NCBI GenBank assembly: GCA_002428985.1
Contig: DIYL01000021.1
Coordinates: forward strand, 62,001-126,000
DNA: 64,000 nt
Reading direction: 5' to 3'
From: Anaerolineales bacterium UBA6055
GTDB lineage: Bacteria; Chloroflexota; Anaerolineae; Aggregatilineales; Phototrophicaceae
Below, piece after piece: positions 17,349 to 25,890 of the stretch; position 1 is the first letter of the stretch, and every line of letters starts with the position of its first letter. The notes beneath the pieces are model-generated. The model was not told where the DNA came from, did not search any database, and worked only from the letters and a program-made list of their open reading frames with translations. A program made the position numbers and the translations under genes.

Positions 17349-17984
17349 TTATGGCCGCCATGTATATTCATATACATTATTAAAGCCAAGGAATGCTGAC
17401 GAGTAATTGACGATAGTAACCTTCTTAGTCGGCCATGTATTTTGTACAATTCGAATTTTAGGAGAACTAGTTGTTGGATCACTTGGTTCTTCTACAAGCC
17501 AAATAGAGCGAATCCAGCCATTGCCACCTAGGCCACGTCTTGTGTAATCATTACATACATCTCCATGTGAGCTTTGATATAGTACATCCAGGTATGCAGT
17601 ACCACGATCATCACCTGCACATGAACCACTACTGCGTGTTATCGGTTCAATGGGTAACTGAGTCTCATTAAGTTGCTGTGGTTGAAGGTGCGATAATTCG
17701 CGTATTGTTTGGTCATTTGTTGTAACTTGACTCAACATCTCTAATTCCGAATCAAAACACGCAAAATTATCAACCCGCCCATCAAAGTAACCACGTTCAA
17801 TCACAACTCGAGTAATGACTTGGTTACAGAATATCTCGCCTTCGCTACGAGCTACCATCTCTGATTCGCTCATCATTTCATTTTGGTAGATGAAAGTTCC
17901 ACTTTGACCTTCTTCTTGTGCCTGCATTATGCCTGCCGAAAAGACAATCATTGTCACAAGCAACAGAAAACGAATTTTATGCAT
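17349..17984 (-). CDS. Secreted protein of unknown function
   Basis: The protein has 211 residues with a clear signal peptide (MHKIRFLLLVTMIVFSAGIMQAQ, cleavage near AQA/AQ-E). The mature part has six cysteines, including RSSGSCAGDDRG and SHGDVCNDYTRRGLGG, which suggests disulfides and export. The C-terminal stretch is beta-rich. It starts after an AAAGGAGATG ribosome site. The next gene downstream on this strand encodes a small membrane protein with a similar CFD-x-ELE motif. I recognise no family. Confidence 0.65.
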   Translation of the reverse strand: MHKIRFLLLVTMIVFSAGIMQAQEEGQSGTFIYQNEMMSESEMVARSEGEIFCNQVITRVVIERGYFDGRVDNFACFDSELEMLSQVTTNDQTIRELSHLQPQQLNETQLPIEPITRSSGSCAGDDRGTAYLDVLYQSSHGDVCNDYTRRGLGGNGWIRSIWLVEEPSDPTTSSPKIRIVQNTWPTKKVTIVNYSSAFLGFNNVYEYTWRP

Positions 17985-18353
17985 TTTGCTTCATCTCCTT
18001 TAAGCCATATACTACTATTTTACTTCTACCAGAAGATTATATTGGACATCCACAATCATGATACTAAAACTGTTTACTATTTCAACATTACATAGATCAC
18101 ATTTAGATAATGACATACATTATGTATGAATTAAAAATTTAGCATACCATGAACTTGAAAAGTCTGAATATCAATATTGAAGCGAGTTTTTAAGAGGTAA
18201 TGCAACAAGAAGCTATGCAAACTTGTGCTATTCTTATCGCATTCATCGAACAAATCAGCAACCAATTCGCTTTAGCCTATATAATGCTAAGTAAATCGAG
18301 TTATTTGATATGTGTTGGAGATGGAGCACTACGCCCCATCTCATCATTTGTAC
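17985..18353. other. Gene-free stretch
   Basis: About 370 bp of AT-rich DNA separate the secreted-protein gene from the anti-sigma gene; both genes are on the minus strand. It should hold the promoter of the former. Short + strand ORFs here have no ribosome site and no protein-like composition. Confidence 0.5.
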
Positions 18354-20207
18354 CTACCACGATCCCGTCCACGTTGAGCGAACAATACAGCCACTTTCAG
18401 CGGTGATAATCTCACTGGCGATATAGCCTGTCGGTGAGGTGAATGTCAGGTCAACGTCGACTGTCGCACTGGTTTGATAAGACCCAATATAGCGTTCGGG
18501 TGATACTGCATTCAAGGTGAACGATGTACCAGTTGCTGGATATGTCAACTGAATCCACCCGTCAAACCGTTGGATTTCCACAGCGATAGTAGATTGAACG
18601 CCTGCCTCACCACCACAGCCTTGCTCAACAACCGTGGACACATGCGTCCAGAATTCGATCTGTGGGGTGGCGGGTGTCGGTGTAAAAACAGCAGGCGGTG
18701 TAATCGTCGGTGATGGTGGGATTGTCCCTGCAACCACAACGTCAAGGTCATTCGGAATGACTTGGACATCCAATGCTGGCACCCAACCTGTCACTCCGCT
18801 GATGTCGCTGACGAGATACCAGCGTTGCGGTCCTGTGACCCCGTTATGCGCGAGTATACTCAAGTTTGTTCCCTGTGCATAACTCAGGACAATAGGCGCA
18901 TTCACGCGTGGTGCGCTCAGTAGATAACCTTCTGTTGACTGGACAATCGCCACCGGATTACCACTACTCGCATCATCCGGTAGCGTTGGAATCGGTGTCG
19001 CCGATGCATGTAGTGTTGGTGTTGGACTCCACAAGTTATCGCAATTTGCGTTTTCAATCGTGATCTCTTCGATATTGACCCATTGTGCATAAAACACTTG
19101 ATACCATCCATTCGTCCCGACATAAACCACAGCGGATTGTCCCGGTGCGAGTTGACCATTTACAGGGCTATCATATGTACCCCATTGATACAAATTCACA
19201 GGTTCAAGGTTATGATTCCGGATAATACAATTGGCAGGCGTCGTACTTAAATCATCGCTAAATATCGTCGGTGTCGCGGTGATAATTGAACCACAATCCC
19301 CACTCGTTGAGACATTTGCACCAAATACCCAGCGACCATACGATAGCTCGTACCAACCATCAAATTGTACTCGAATTGAAGCTTCCGCATTTTGCTGGAA
19401 CAGGCCAACAGGTTCAGCTTCAAATGACGCATTCTGATAAACTGTCAACGCACCTGCTGTTTCATTACGAATAGTGCACCCTTGAATCGGCATGAGTGCA
19501 GTTGTCGCGCCATCGTTGGAATTTGGTGGCAAGGTGGCAATCGGTTGCGGCTGAACAATTGTCGCTGTCACAAACGGCGTTGATGTTGGGAGAAGTGGTG
19601 TCGGTGAGAATGTCTGTGTTGGTTGTGGGCGTAGTGGCGTTGGTGTCGCAATAATCCCACTATCGTTGCCATCGTCCTCGGGCAGAATCCCAACTTCGCC
19701 CCCAAAGTCGTCGGTGATGATCAGCTCCACATCAGCGACTTCTGTCAGCGAAACAGCGGTCGGCTCAAGATCTTCTGTTGTTAACTGGCTAATCAGAATG
19801 CCACCAAAGATAACCATCGTCATAAATGCCGCTACCATCGTTAACGGTATTGTCGGTCCACGTCGTTTTTTCGGCATGTTTGTCACGCGCGGTGGTGCGA
19901 CGGGTGCATTCGTTACATTATTGGGTAAATTATGATTGAATCCATCCGGCGAAATGACTTTACCCGATGCGCGTAACTCGGCATCTTTTGCAACTTCAGC
20001 ACGAACAGCCTGTGATAATGGTGGCAAATCGGTCGCATGCATATTGGCAGTCTGCCATGTCGTCGATGCGATCATCCGCCATGCTTCTACTTCATCCATA
20101 CACGGGTCACCACATTGCGCCAAATACGCTTCAAGCGCGTTCTTCTGATTATCGGATAATGTACCCGCGACATAGAACGGAATGAGGTCTTTCCATTTAT
20201 CTTGCAT
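18354..20207 (-). CDS. Membrane anti-sigma factor with SH3-like ectodomains
   Basis: This 617-residue protein is translationally coupled to the ECF sigma gene (TAATG, one shared base). Residues 1-60 resemble an anti-sigma zinc-finger domain (FYVAGTLSDNQKNALEAYLA) but with only C32-x3-C36 and no His of the usual H-x3-C-x2-C motif. A helix at ~118-140 crosses the membrane. The outer part has a Pro/Thr-rich linker, two similar ~65-residue repeats (GCTIRNETAGALTVYQN...GRWVFGANV and NCIIRNHNLEPVNLYQW...AQWVNIEEI), then an SH3-type domain ending GVTGWVPALDVQVIP and a final beta domain. It likely holds the sigma factor at the membrane and senses envelope state or ligands. Confidence 0.85.
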   Translation of the reverse strand: MQDKWKDLIPFYVAGTLSDNQKNALEAYLAQCGDPCMDEVEAWRMIASTTWQTANMHATDLPPLSQAVRAEVAKDAELRASGKVISPDGFNHNLPNNVTNAPVAPPRVTNMPKKRRGPTIPLTMVAAFMTMVIFGGILISQLTTEDLEPTAVSLTEVADVELIITDDFGGEVGILPEDDGNDSGIIATPTPLRPQPTQTFSPTPLLPTSTPFVTATIVQPQPIATLPPNSNDGATTALMPIQGCTIRNETAGALTVYQNASFEAEPVGLFQQNAEASIRVQFDGWYELSYGRWVFGANVSTSGDCGSIITATPTIFSDDLSTTPANCIIRNHNLEPVNLYQWGTYDSPVNGQLAPGQSAVVYVGTNGWYQVFYAQWVNIEEITIENANCDNLWSPTPTLHASATPIPTLPDDASSGNPVAIVQSTEGYLLSAPRVNAPIVLSYAQGTNLSILAHNGVTGPQRWYLVSDISGVTGWVPALDVQVIPNDLDVVVAGTIPPSPTITPPAVFTPTPATPQIEFWTHVSTVVEQGCGGEAGVQSTIAVEIQRFDGWIQLTYPATGTSFTLNAVSPERYIGSYQTSATVDVDLTFTSPTGYIASEIITAESGCIVRSTWTGSW

Positions 20208-20776
20208 TAAAAGCCTCCTTCTTGTCCGAGGATTTGCTTGAGTTGGTGCTTGGCACGATGTAATCGGCTTTTGACTGTTCCTTCGCTAATGCCTAGGACT
20301 TCGGCTGTTTCCGGTCCAGTGAGCTGATTATAAAATGTCAATGTGAGCACATCTCGTTGTCCCTCTGGCAACTGGTCAATCGCAGAACGCACCACCTCGC
20401 GGTTTGCCTGCTTAATAACCCGTTCCATCGGTCCTGTATCATCACTCGGATACCTGTAGCTTTCGTTCAATTGAACCATATCCAGTGACCGCTTGCGTTG
20501 GGTATTGATCGCACGGTTGCGAGCGATGACGTAAAGCCATGTTTTGACCTTACTATCTCCCCGAAATGATGTGGCGTTCTTCCATGCGGCCAACATCACA
20601 TCTTGCAAGACCTCTTCTGCAAGTTGTCGATTATTCAACCGTGATGCTAGGAAGCCAAGTAACGCCGAACCATACCGTATATATAAATCATCCAATGCTT
20701 GCGTGTCACCCCTTGCCATTCGCTCTATGAGTTCAATATCAGGGTCTTCATGTTCATTAGGTATAGGAATCCCCAT
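20207..20776 (-). CDS. ECF-type RNA polymerase sigma factor
   Basis: I chose ATG 20776 (MGIPIPNEHEDPD...), which follows GGGAGG with good spacing. The 189-residue protein has sigma region 2 (YIRYGSALLGFLASRLNNRQLAEEVLQDVMLAAW and KTWLYVIARNRAINTQRKR) and region 4 (LPEGQRDVLTLTFYNQLTGPETAEVLGISEGTVKSRLHRA). It directs RNA polymerase to stress or envelope promoters and should be held by the coupled anti-sigma protein encoded next. A GGAAC/TGTCTT pair upstream fits self-activation. The sigma assignment is firm; the regulon is unknown. Confidence 0.93.
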   Translation of the reverse strand: MGIPIPNEHEDPDIELIERMARGDTQALDDLYIRYGSALLGFLASRLNNRQLAEEVLQDVMLAAWKNATSFRGDSKVKTWLYVIARNRAINTQRKRSLDMVQLNESYRYPSDDTGPMERVIKQANREVVRSAIDQLPEGQRDVLTLTFYNQLTGPETAEVLGISEGTVKSRLHRAKHQLKQILGQEGGF

Positions 20777-20805
20777 ATTTTGTCCTCCCTTTATTCCACA
20801 TCCAT

Positions 20806-20834
20806 AAAGACACAGGTTGTTACGCGATAGTTCC
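20806..20834 (-). promoter_or_regulatory. Possible ECF self-promoter
   Basis: On the minus strand GGAACT (from 20834) is followed, with 18 bases between GGAAC and GTC, by TGTCTT. This matches the common ECF layout of a GGAAC -35 and a CGTC-type -10. It lies about 30 bp before the sigma gene's start. Two hexamers by eye are weak evidence. Confidence 0.35.
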
Positions 20835-20941
20835 ATCTTAATTCCACATGTTTCTGTATTGGATGTATATGGTATGTGTTTTTGGGCACTATCAGGAGAG
20901 AATGATTGCTAAAATTTGATAAAAATACCGAAGGAGAAAAT

Positions 20942-21256
20942 ATGATTATTCGACAATGGCGTGGCAGAACCTTGCCCGAAAAAGCAGATGACTATGAAGC
21001 CCTAATGACAAAACTAGCTATACCCGACTATAGTCGCGTCGCTGGATTATTAGCCTACTATTTCACTCGCAACGATCAAGCAGAGTACACCGAGTTTTTA
21101 CTCATCACACATTGGGAATCGGTTGAGGCGATTAAACAATTTGCAGGGGAAGATTATCAGAAAGCCAAATACTACGACGAAGACAAGGACTATCTACTTG
21201 AGTTTGCCGAGTTTGTCGAGCATTTTGAAGTATTTGCTTCTTCAAATCCTGATTAG
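20942..21256 (+). CDS. ABM-fold (antibiotic biosynthesis monooxygenase-like) protein
   Basis: ATG 20942 is preceded by AAGGAGAAAAT. The 104-residue product MIIRQWRGRTLPEKADDYEA... has the dimeric alpha/beta-barrel pattern: an N-terminal strand, a helix, then LLAYYFTR and EFLLITHWESVEAIKQFAGED. ABM-fold proteins include small cofactor-free monooxygenases, heme degraders and dimeric binding proteins. No catalytic residue allows a choice here. Its stop codon overlaps the 3' end of the convergent MFS gene by 4 bp. It diverges from the ECF sigma operon. Confidence 0.78.
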   Translation: MIIRQWRGRTLPEKADDYEALMTKLAIPDYSRVAGLLAYYFTRNDQAEYTEFLLITHWESVEAIKQFAGEDYQKAKYYDEDKDYLLEFAEFVEHFEVFASSNPD

Positions 21257-22503
21257 GTAGTTTCCGGTGTTGGTATCGTATTTGTACGAAGGTGTCGGTT
21301 AAAGAACAGACTACAGGTTGCAATCAGATAGGTCGCGGTATATAAGATCAATGTTGCTTCCATGCTGAGCCATTGCGCAAAAAATCCACCAATGAGACCA
21401 CCTAGTGGCATCGCAACTAAGACACCTGCCGATATAATACCAAAAACACGCCCCCGCATATGATCTGGTATGCGGTTATATGCAATCGTACTCAGAATCG
21501 GGTTAATTGGTCCAGCCATCAAACCCGAAATAATATAGGCGATGACCAATGCCCAAAACGGTGCAAATGCAGCAAATACTATGAATCGGAATGGAATAAC
21601 ACAAAAAATAATCGCTAAAAATAGTGGATGGTTTGGAATGCGATCTCCACGCCAACTAAACAATAATCCACTGAATAGAGAGGATGCGCCAAATATACCG
21701 ACCAATATCCCTAAATAAACAATGCCTTGCTCTTCACCAAATACATCCAGCATATAAACAGGGTGTGTGACAGCTGACCATGCGTAATCAATCATATTTG
21801 TGACCATCAAGGTAACCATCAATGACAAAATCAAGGTGTCTTTTCTGACAAAACCATAGCCATCACGCAAATCTTGCCAATACGAATTATCAGCATCACT
21901 TTGATTGTTGATAAAAAGAGCCGTTGGAATAAACAACAAGACGCCCAGTGATGACAACCCAAACGTGAGCGCATCGACTATCAACACACCGGTTGCACCA
22001 ATTAATGCAATCAAAACACCAGCAATCGGTGCGCCAATCATCGCTGTTGCACGATTCAGTGATTCACTCAGTCCTGTTGCGCGTTCAATTGACATACCAG
22101 CTTGTTCGGCAAGTTCTGGGAGCATCGATTGTCGGGCAGATCGTCCCGGTGCATCCATTAAATTGCCCAAAAACACAAGCAGGAGTAATTGCCAAAATGC
22201 TATACCAACCGTCATGTGTAATATTGGAATTAGAAGAATTGTGACACCACTGGCTAAATCTGCAAACACACTAACACGTTTATAGCCAAGTCGATCGACC
22301 CATGTTCCGCCAAATGCCATGCCGATTACAATCGGTGAGACACTAAAGAATGCAGCAATCCCAGTTTGAACTGTGCTGCCAGTTGTTTCTAACACAAACC
22401 AAGGAATAGCAATCGCTGCCATCACATCGCCTGTGGTCGAGATTAAGGTGGTTAGAAATAATGTGATGAGTGGAATACGATTGCGTGATGTGTTTTCGTT
22501 CAT
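21253..22503 (-). CDS. MFS exporter (EntS/MFS_3-like)
   Basis: The 416-residue protein has 12 predicted helices. The N-terminus (RIPLITLFLTTLISTTGDVMAAIAIPWFVLETTGS) and the loop GGTWVDRLGYKRVSVFADL are typical of the MFS_3 group that exports siderophores, macrolides or other small hydrophobic compounds. The mid-protein IPDHMRGRVFGIISAGVLVAMPLGGLIGG matches the second-half signature. The substrate is not predictable. The gene stands alone and is convergent with the ABM protein gene. Confidence 0.88.
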   Translation of the reverse strand: MNENTSRNRIPLITLFLTTLISTTGDVMAAIAIPWFVLETTGSTVQTGIAAFFSVSPIVIGMAFGGTWVDRLGYKRVSVFADLASGVTILLIPILHMTVGIAFWQLLLLVFLGNLMDAPGRSARQSMLPELAEQAGMSIERATGLSESLNRATAMIGAPIAGVLIALIGATGVLIVDALTFGLSSLGVLLFIPTALFINNQSDADNSYWQDLRDGYGFVRKDTLILSLMVTLMVTNMIDYAWSAVTHPVYMLDVFGEEQGIVYLGILVGIFGASSLFSGLLFSWRGDRIPNHPLFLAIIFCVIPFRFIVFAAFAPFWALVIAYIISGLMAGPINPILSTIAYNRIPDHMRGRVFGIISAGVLVAMPLGGLIGGFFAQWLSMEATLILYTATYLIATCSLFFNRHLRTNTIPTPETT

Positions 22504-22676
22504 TGATAGCCTCTATTGAATAGACCCATTATCTATCAATACGCCTAAAATAACGAGTAAGTTCAATTATGATAAATACCTGTCAAAGATAACAAATGGA
22601 ATATGGAAACGGTAGCATTTTATAATAATATTATATTTAGAAGAGACATCTATTATTTTTAAAGAGACAAATACCA

Positions 22677-23165
22677 ATGACCGATTCAACATTGATACTT
22701 TCATCATTCCTATTGTTGCTTGTAGTTATTATGATGCAAATTTTTATTCTATTGCAAAATGCAGGACAAACACGGCTTATCAAAAAATTTAGCGAAAAAG
22801 ACATACAGACTAATGAACAAGCCAACCGGATTCGTACAACACAAAAATTACTTAGAAGAATTCATAAGCATGTTTTTGAAGGGTATACAAACGCCCGTGG
22901 TCAGCCACGCATGACGACAGATTTTCTGGCAACCTATTCGGCAATGGAAAGCGAATTAGATTCTCTAGTTGCTCTGATTAACGACAAGCAACTAACAGCC
23001 TTTGTTGAACAAGGCATTATGCCCGAAGCACCTAGCGCAACTGGCGACTGGACAACCCAATTGGGACGTAAAACGAAATTAGTAAAACATATCCATACAC
23101 GCTTATATGAACTTTTGGAAGAGGTTGAATTAAAGGGATATAGTGAATTCGAGGATTATACTTAA
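22677..23165 (+). CDS. Membrane-anchored coiled-coil protein
   Basis: The protein has 162 residues. One N-terminal helix (residues 6-28, LILSSFLLLLVVIMMQIFILL) anchors it. The rest is charged and helical (KKFSEKDIQTNEQANRIRTTQKLLRRIHKHV; HIHTRLYELLEEVELKGYSEF), probably cytoplasmic. No family is recognised. It stands alone between divergent and convergent neighbours. Confidence 0.7.
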   Translation: MTDSTLILSSFLLLLVVIMMQIFILLQNAGQTRLIKKFSEKDIQTNEQANRIRTTQKLLRRIHKHVFEGYTNARGQPRMTTDFLATYSAMESELDSLVALINDKQLTAFVEQGIMPEAPSATGDWTTQLGRKTKLVKHIHTRLYELLEEVELKGYSEFEDYT

Positions 23166-23197
23166 CCTGTATTGTCAATAATATCTAACAACGATGT

Positions 23198-23740
23198 CTA
23201 CGGAAAAATTTCGTCAACACGCACCTTAAAATCTGGCAATATATCGTAACCCGACAACGTATCATCCGCAGTTAAAATATCAATTTCGTCCTGACGGTAG
23301 ACTTCGATCAGTTTCTTCTCTGGATAGACTAACCACACTAATAATGTACCATTATCAAGGTAATATTGTGCTTTATCGCGCATCAATTTGTAAGTGTCTG
23401 ACATGGACTTAACTTCTACAGCTAAGTCGGGCATCTGAGGCACTGCAACTTCTGTGACGAGGTCATCTGAGGTAGTTCGACGAAACGATACATCTGGTAA
23501 CCGATCATTGTAACTATCATCAGGATTACGGTGGCGGATCTCCACACCGGCAATGCCAATTGGATTCTTCTTTAAGTAGAATCGAATTTCACTACCAATA
23601 TTTAGTGCAATTGTCCCGTGTTGTTCTGTCGGCATTTTTTCTACAATCTCCCCCTCAATCAGTTCAAATAGGCGATCAGGATGTTGATTTATAAACGCCT
23701 CAAATGCCTCAACTGTTGTTTTTTGATCTGCTAATGCCAT
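23198..23740 (-). CDS. Uma2-family endonuclease (DUF820)
   Basis: The 180-residue protein has the PD-(D/E)xK-type Uma2 fold. FELIEGEIVEKMPTEQHGTIA is the N-terminal family motif, RLPDVSF supplies the Asp, and MPDLAVEVKSMSD holds the E-x-K catalytic pair. RDKAQYYLDNGTLLVWLVYPEKKLIEVYR is the conserved C-terminal segment. Such proteins are abundant in cyanobacteria and Chloroflexota. Their cellular role is unsettled, though some are linked to mobile DNA. All expected acidic and Lys residues are present. No partner gene is nearby. Confidence 0.93.
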   Translation of the reverse strand: MALADQKTTVEAFEAFINQHPDRLFELIEGEIVEKMPTEQHGTIALNIGSEIRFYLKKNPIGIAGVEIRHRNPDDSYNDRLPDVSFRRTTSDDLVTEVAVPQMPDLAVEVKSMSDTYKLMRDKAQYYLDNGTLLVWLVYPEKKLIEVYRQDEIDILTADDTLSGYDILPDFKVRVDEIFP

Positions 23741-23807
23741 CGTGTATTTACCTTCTAAATAAAGATTGTTACCTCTATTATACGAGATATTGAGAATTAG
23801 ATTGTGA

Positions 23808-24227
23808 TCAATCTTTAGAGCTATTTAAGCTAGATGGGCCGAATCCATGGGGTAGAAAATCTGTTAACGGCATTATGTGATGAATCTTGCCATCTAAGTC
23901 AGCTAGGATAACCATCATATTAGGGGAGAATTCGTAGAGCATCTGCCGACAAATACCACAGGGTGAACCACCATTCTCCGTGACAACCGCAATCGCTGAA
24001 AAATCTCGTATCCCCTCACTTACAGCTTTAACCAGAGCTGTCCGTTCGGCACAGATGGTTGCTGGGTAAGAAGCATTCTCGATATTACATCCGTGGTAGA
24101 TTTTGCCATCTTTTGATTGTAATGCCGCCCCTACAGGGTAATTGCTGTAGGGGATATAAGCATGTTGGCTAGCCGTAATGGCTTCCTGAACTAAGGCAGA
24201 ATAATCGTGAGTAGGCGTGCTGTTCAA
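23808..24227 (-). CDS. cdd: Cytidine deaminase
   Basis: The 139-residue enzyme should deaminate cytidine and deoxycytidine to uridine forms in pyrimidine salvage. The substrate motif CNIENASYP and zinc motifs TICAERTALVKAV (Cys plus proton-shuttling Glu) and PCGICRQML (two Cys) are all intact, giving the three-Cys homotetrameric type. Its ATG overlaps the stop of the upstream CorC-like gene by 4 bp (ATGA), so the two are translationally coupled. Confidence 0.95.
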   Translation of the reverse strand: MNSTPTHDYSALVQEAITASQHAYIPYSNYPVGAALQSKDGKIYHGCNIENASYPATICAERTALVKAVSEGIRDFSAIAVVTENGGSPCGICRQMLYEFSPNMMVILADLDGKIHHIMPLTDFLPHGFGPSSLNSSKD

Positions 24228-25567
24228 GAAGCTTCATCCTTTAATTCAGGGGAAAATTCAGTGGGCTCAACGACAGTATCATCTTCTGTTTCTGATGCTT
24301 TACGGATGACTTCCACTTTACGGATGCGATGCCCTTCAATGGATTTGACAGTCATGGTCAAGAACTCAGTTTCAACGACCTCGCTTTGCTTAGGTACACG
24401 CCCTAATGTCAAGAAGATATAACCACCAAGTGTATCGGCATCGGATGTATCAATCGAACAATCCAATAACTCATTAACATCATCTAAATCCATGCTGGCA
24501 TCAATCATATAAACGCCATCAGATGTCAGAACATAATCTTCTTCTTCATCGTAATCGTATTCATCACGAATATCACCGATGATTTCTTCGATCAAATCCT
24601 CAATTGTGACAAGCCCTGACGTCCCGCCATATTCATCCACAACCATCGCCAGATGTACATTGCGTTCTTGTAGTTCTTTGAGTAACTCGTCAGCACGTTT
24701 TGTTTCTGGCACGAAGTATGATGAGCGGGTTAATTCGCGGATCGACTTACTTTCTAACGAATCTTGGTCTCGCATCAACGTTAGGATGTCCTTGGCGTAA
24801 AGCAATCCAATCACATTATCGATACTCTCTTCATAGATTGGCACCCGCGAAAAACCAGATTCGACAAATCTGGTCAATGCATCTTCTATTGTGTCGTTGA
24901 CTTCTAATGCGATGATATCGATACGTGGCACCATTAATTCGCGGGCGGTTGTATCGCTCAGTTGTAAAACTGAGTAAATCATATCTTTTTCTTCTTCTTC
25001 AATTGCGCCACCTGTATGTCCGGCATTCACCAGTGTCATAATCTCTTCTTCGGTCACACGATTTACAAGTTGTTCGCTACCAAACAGACTTGATACAAAC
25101 CGACTGAGCAAGAGCAAAAGTCTGGTAAGTGGTGACATAAGTATAATTAATGCACGCATAGGTCGAATCGCAACCCATACAAGACCATCAGCATACGCGC
25201 TACCAATGGCTTCTGGTACAAGGTCAGCCAACACGAGTGTGGCACTCGCTCCACCGATCACTGTGGCGGTAATCATCAAGATCACTGTTGTACTATCTAC
25301 ATTAACAGCTTGGGCAAGTACAATAATGAGTAGCGTCGCCGCAATCCCAAAGTGCATCAAAGCACGGATGATATTGACTGTCATCGCCAACTGTAACGGA
25401 TTATCGGTTAAATCGATAATTTTGTTAGCAGTATTATCTCCATTATCCGCACGATCGCGTACTGGACCGCGTTGGAAATTGAGAAGTGACGCGCTCATCA
25501 AGATGACGAGTGCGTGAATTGTAAGAAAAATAAATATGAGTAACAGCGAGGCTGTACTATCGTCCAT
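24224..25567 (-). CDS. CorC/HlyC-family CNNM transporter (hemolysin family)
   Basis: I chose ATG 25567 (MDDSTASLLLIFIF...), preceded by GGAAGGAA; an upstream start adds 18 unlikely residues. The 447-residue product has a CNNM/DUF21 membrane domain (about four helices, to ~residue 185), a CBS pair (LMVPRIDIIALEVNDTIEDAL... to ...MVVDEYGGTSGLVTIEDLIEEIIGDIRDEYD) and a CorC_HlyC transporter-associated domain (DGVYMIDASMDLDDVNELL... ). Members move or regulate Mg2+ or Co2+. The hemolysin name is historical. It is coupled to cytidine deaminase, an arrangement also seen in other bacteria. Confidence 0.92.
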   Translation of the reverse strand: MDDSTASLLLIFIFLTIHALVILMSASLLNFQRGPVRDRADNGDNTANKIIDLTDNPLQLAMTVNIIRALMHFGIAATLLIIVLAQAVNVDSTTVILMITATVIGGASATLVLADLVPEAIGSAYADGLVWVAIRPMRALIILMSPLTRLLLLLSRFVSSLFGSEQLVNRVTEEEIMTLVNAGHTGGAIEEEEKDMIYSVLQLSDTTARELMVPRIDIIALEVNDTIEDALTRFVESGFSRVPIYEESIDNVIGLLYAKDILTLMRDQDSLESKSIRELTRSSYFVPETKRADELLKELQERNVHLAMVVDEYGGTSGLVTIEDLIEEIIGDIRDEYDYDEEEDYVLTSDGVYMIDASMDLDDVNELLDCSIDTSDADTLGGYIFLTLGRVPKQSEVVETEFLTMTVKSIEGHRIRKVEVIRKASETEDDTVVEPTEFSPELKDEAS

Positions 25568-25824
25568 TAGATTCCTTCCATTATGAGTCGAGTATTGGGG
25601 AACGCAAAAACCACCGGACACGATGAAACATGATCGGCTATGAGTCGATTTGCTATGTCATTCGGACTAGATGAGGGTGGTTCGGATGTGTCGTTCACAA
25701 GCATTTTTTAACTAAGTTTTCGAGTTGACGTAGTTTACCACACCATTTTTATATTCCGCAAGTTAAGTTGCATGAGGTTATCCCTTCGAATCCGTTACAG
25801 ATCAGGTCGCATCACAATACAAAA

Positions 25825-25854
25825 TTGATTTTCGACGCGACTCCTATATATAAT
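25825..25854 (+). promoter_or_regulatory. Sigma-70-type promoter of the thiolase gene
   Basis: TTGATT (25825-25830) and TATAAT (25849-25854) are separated by 18 bases. The TATAAT ends 36 bp before the thiolase ATG, which has its own AGGAG site. The 323-bp gap to the divergent CorC-like gene contains no other recognisable feature. Confidence 0.6.
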
Positions 25855-25890
25855 TAAATAACGATTAGATTATTTATTAGGAGAAAACTT

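Noticed and set aside
23198..23740. Uma2 protein as sign of a mobile element or restriction system
   Set aside because: No transposase, methylase or terminal repeats lie nearby, and Uma2 genes are common as single genes in this kind of genome.
25785..25815. CTTCGAATCC stretch resembling a tRNA T-loop
   Set aside because: No acceptor, D or anticodon stems can be drawn around it.
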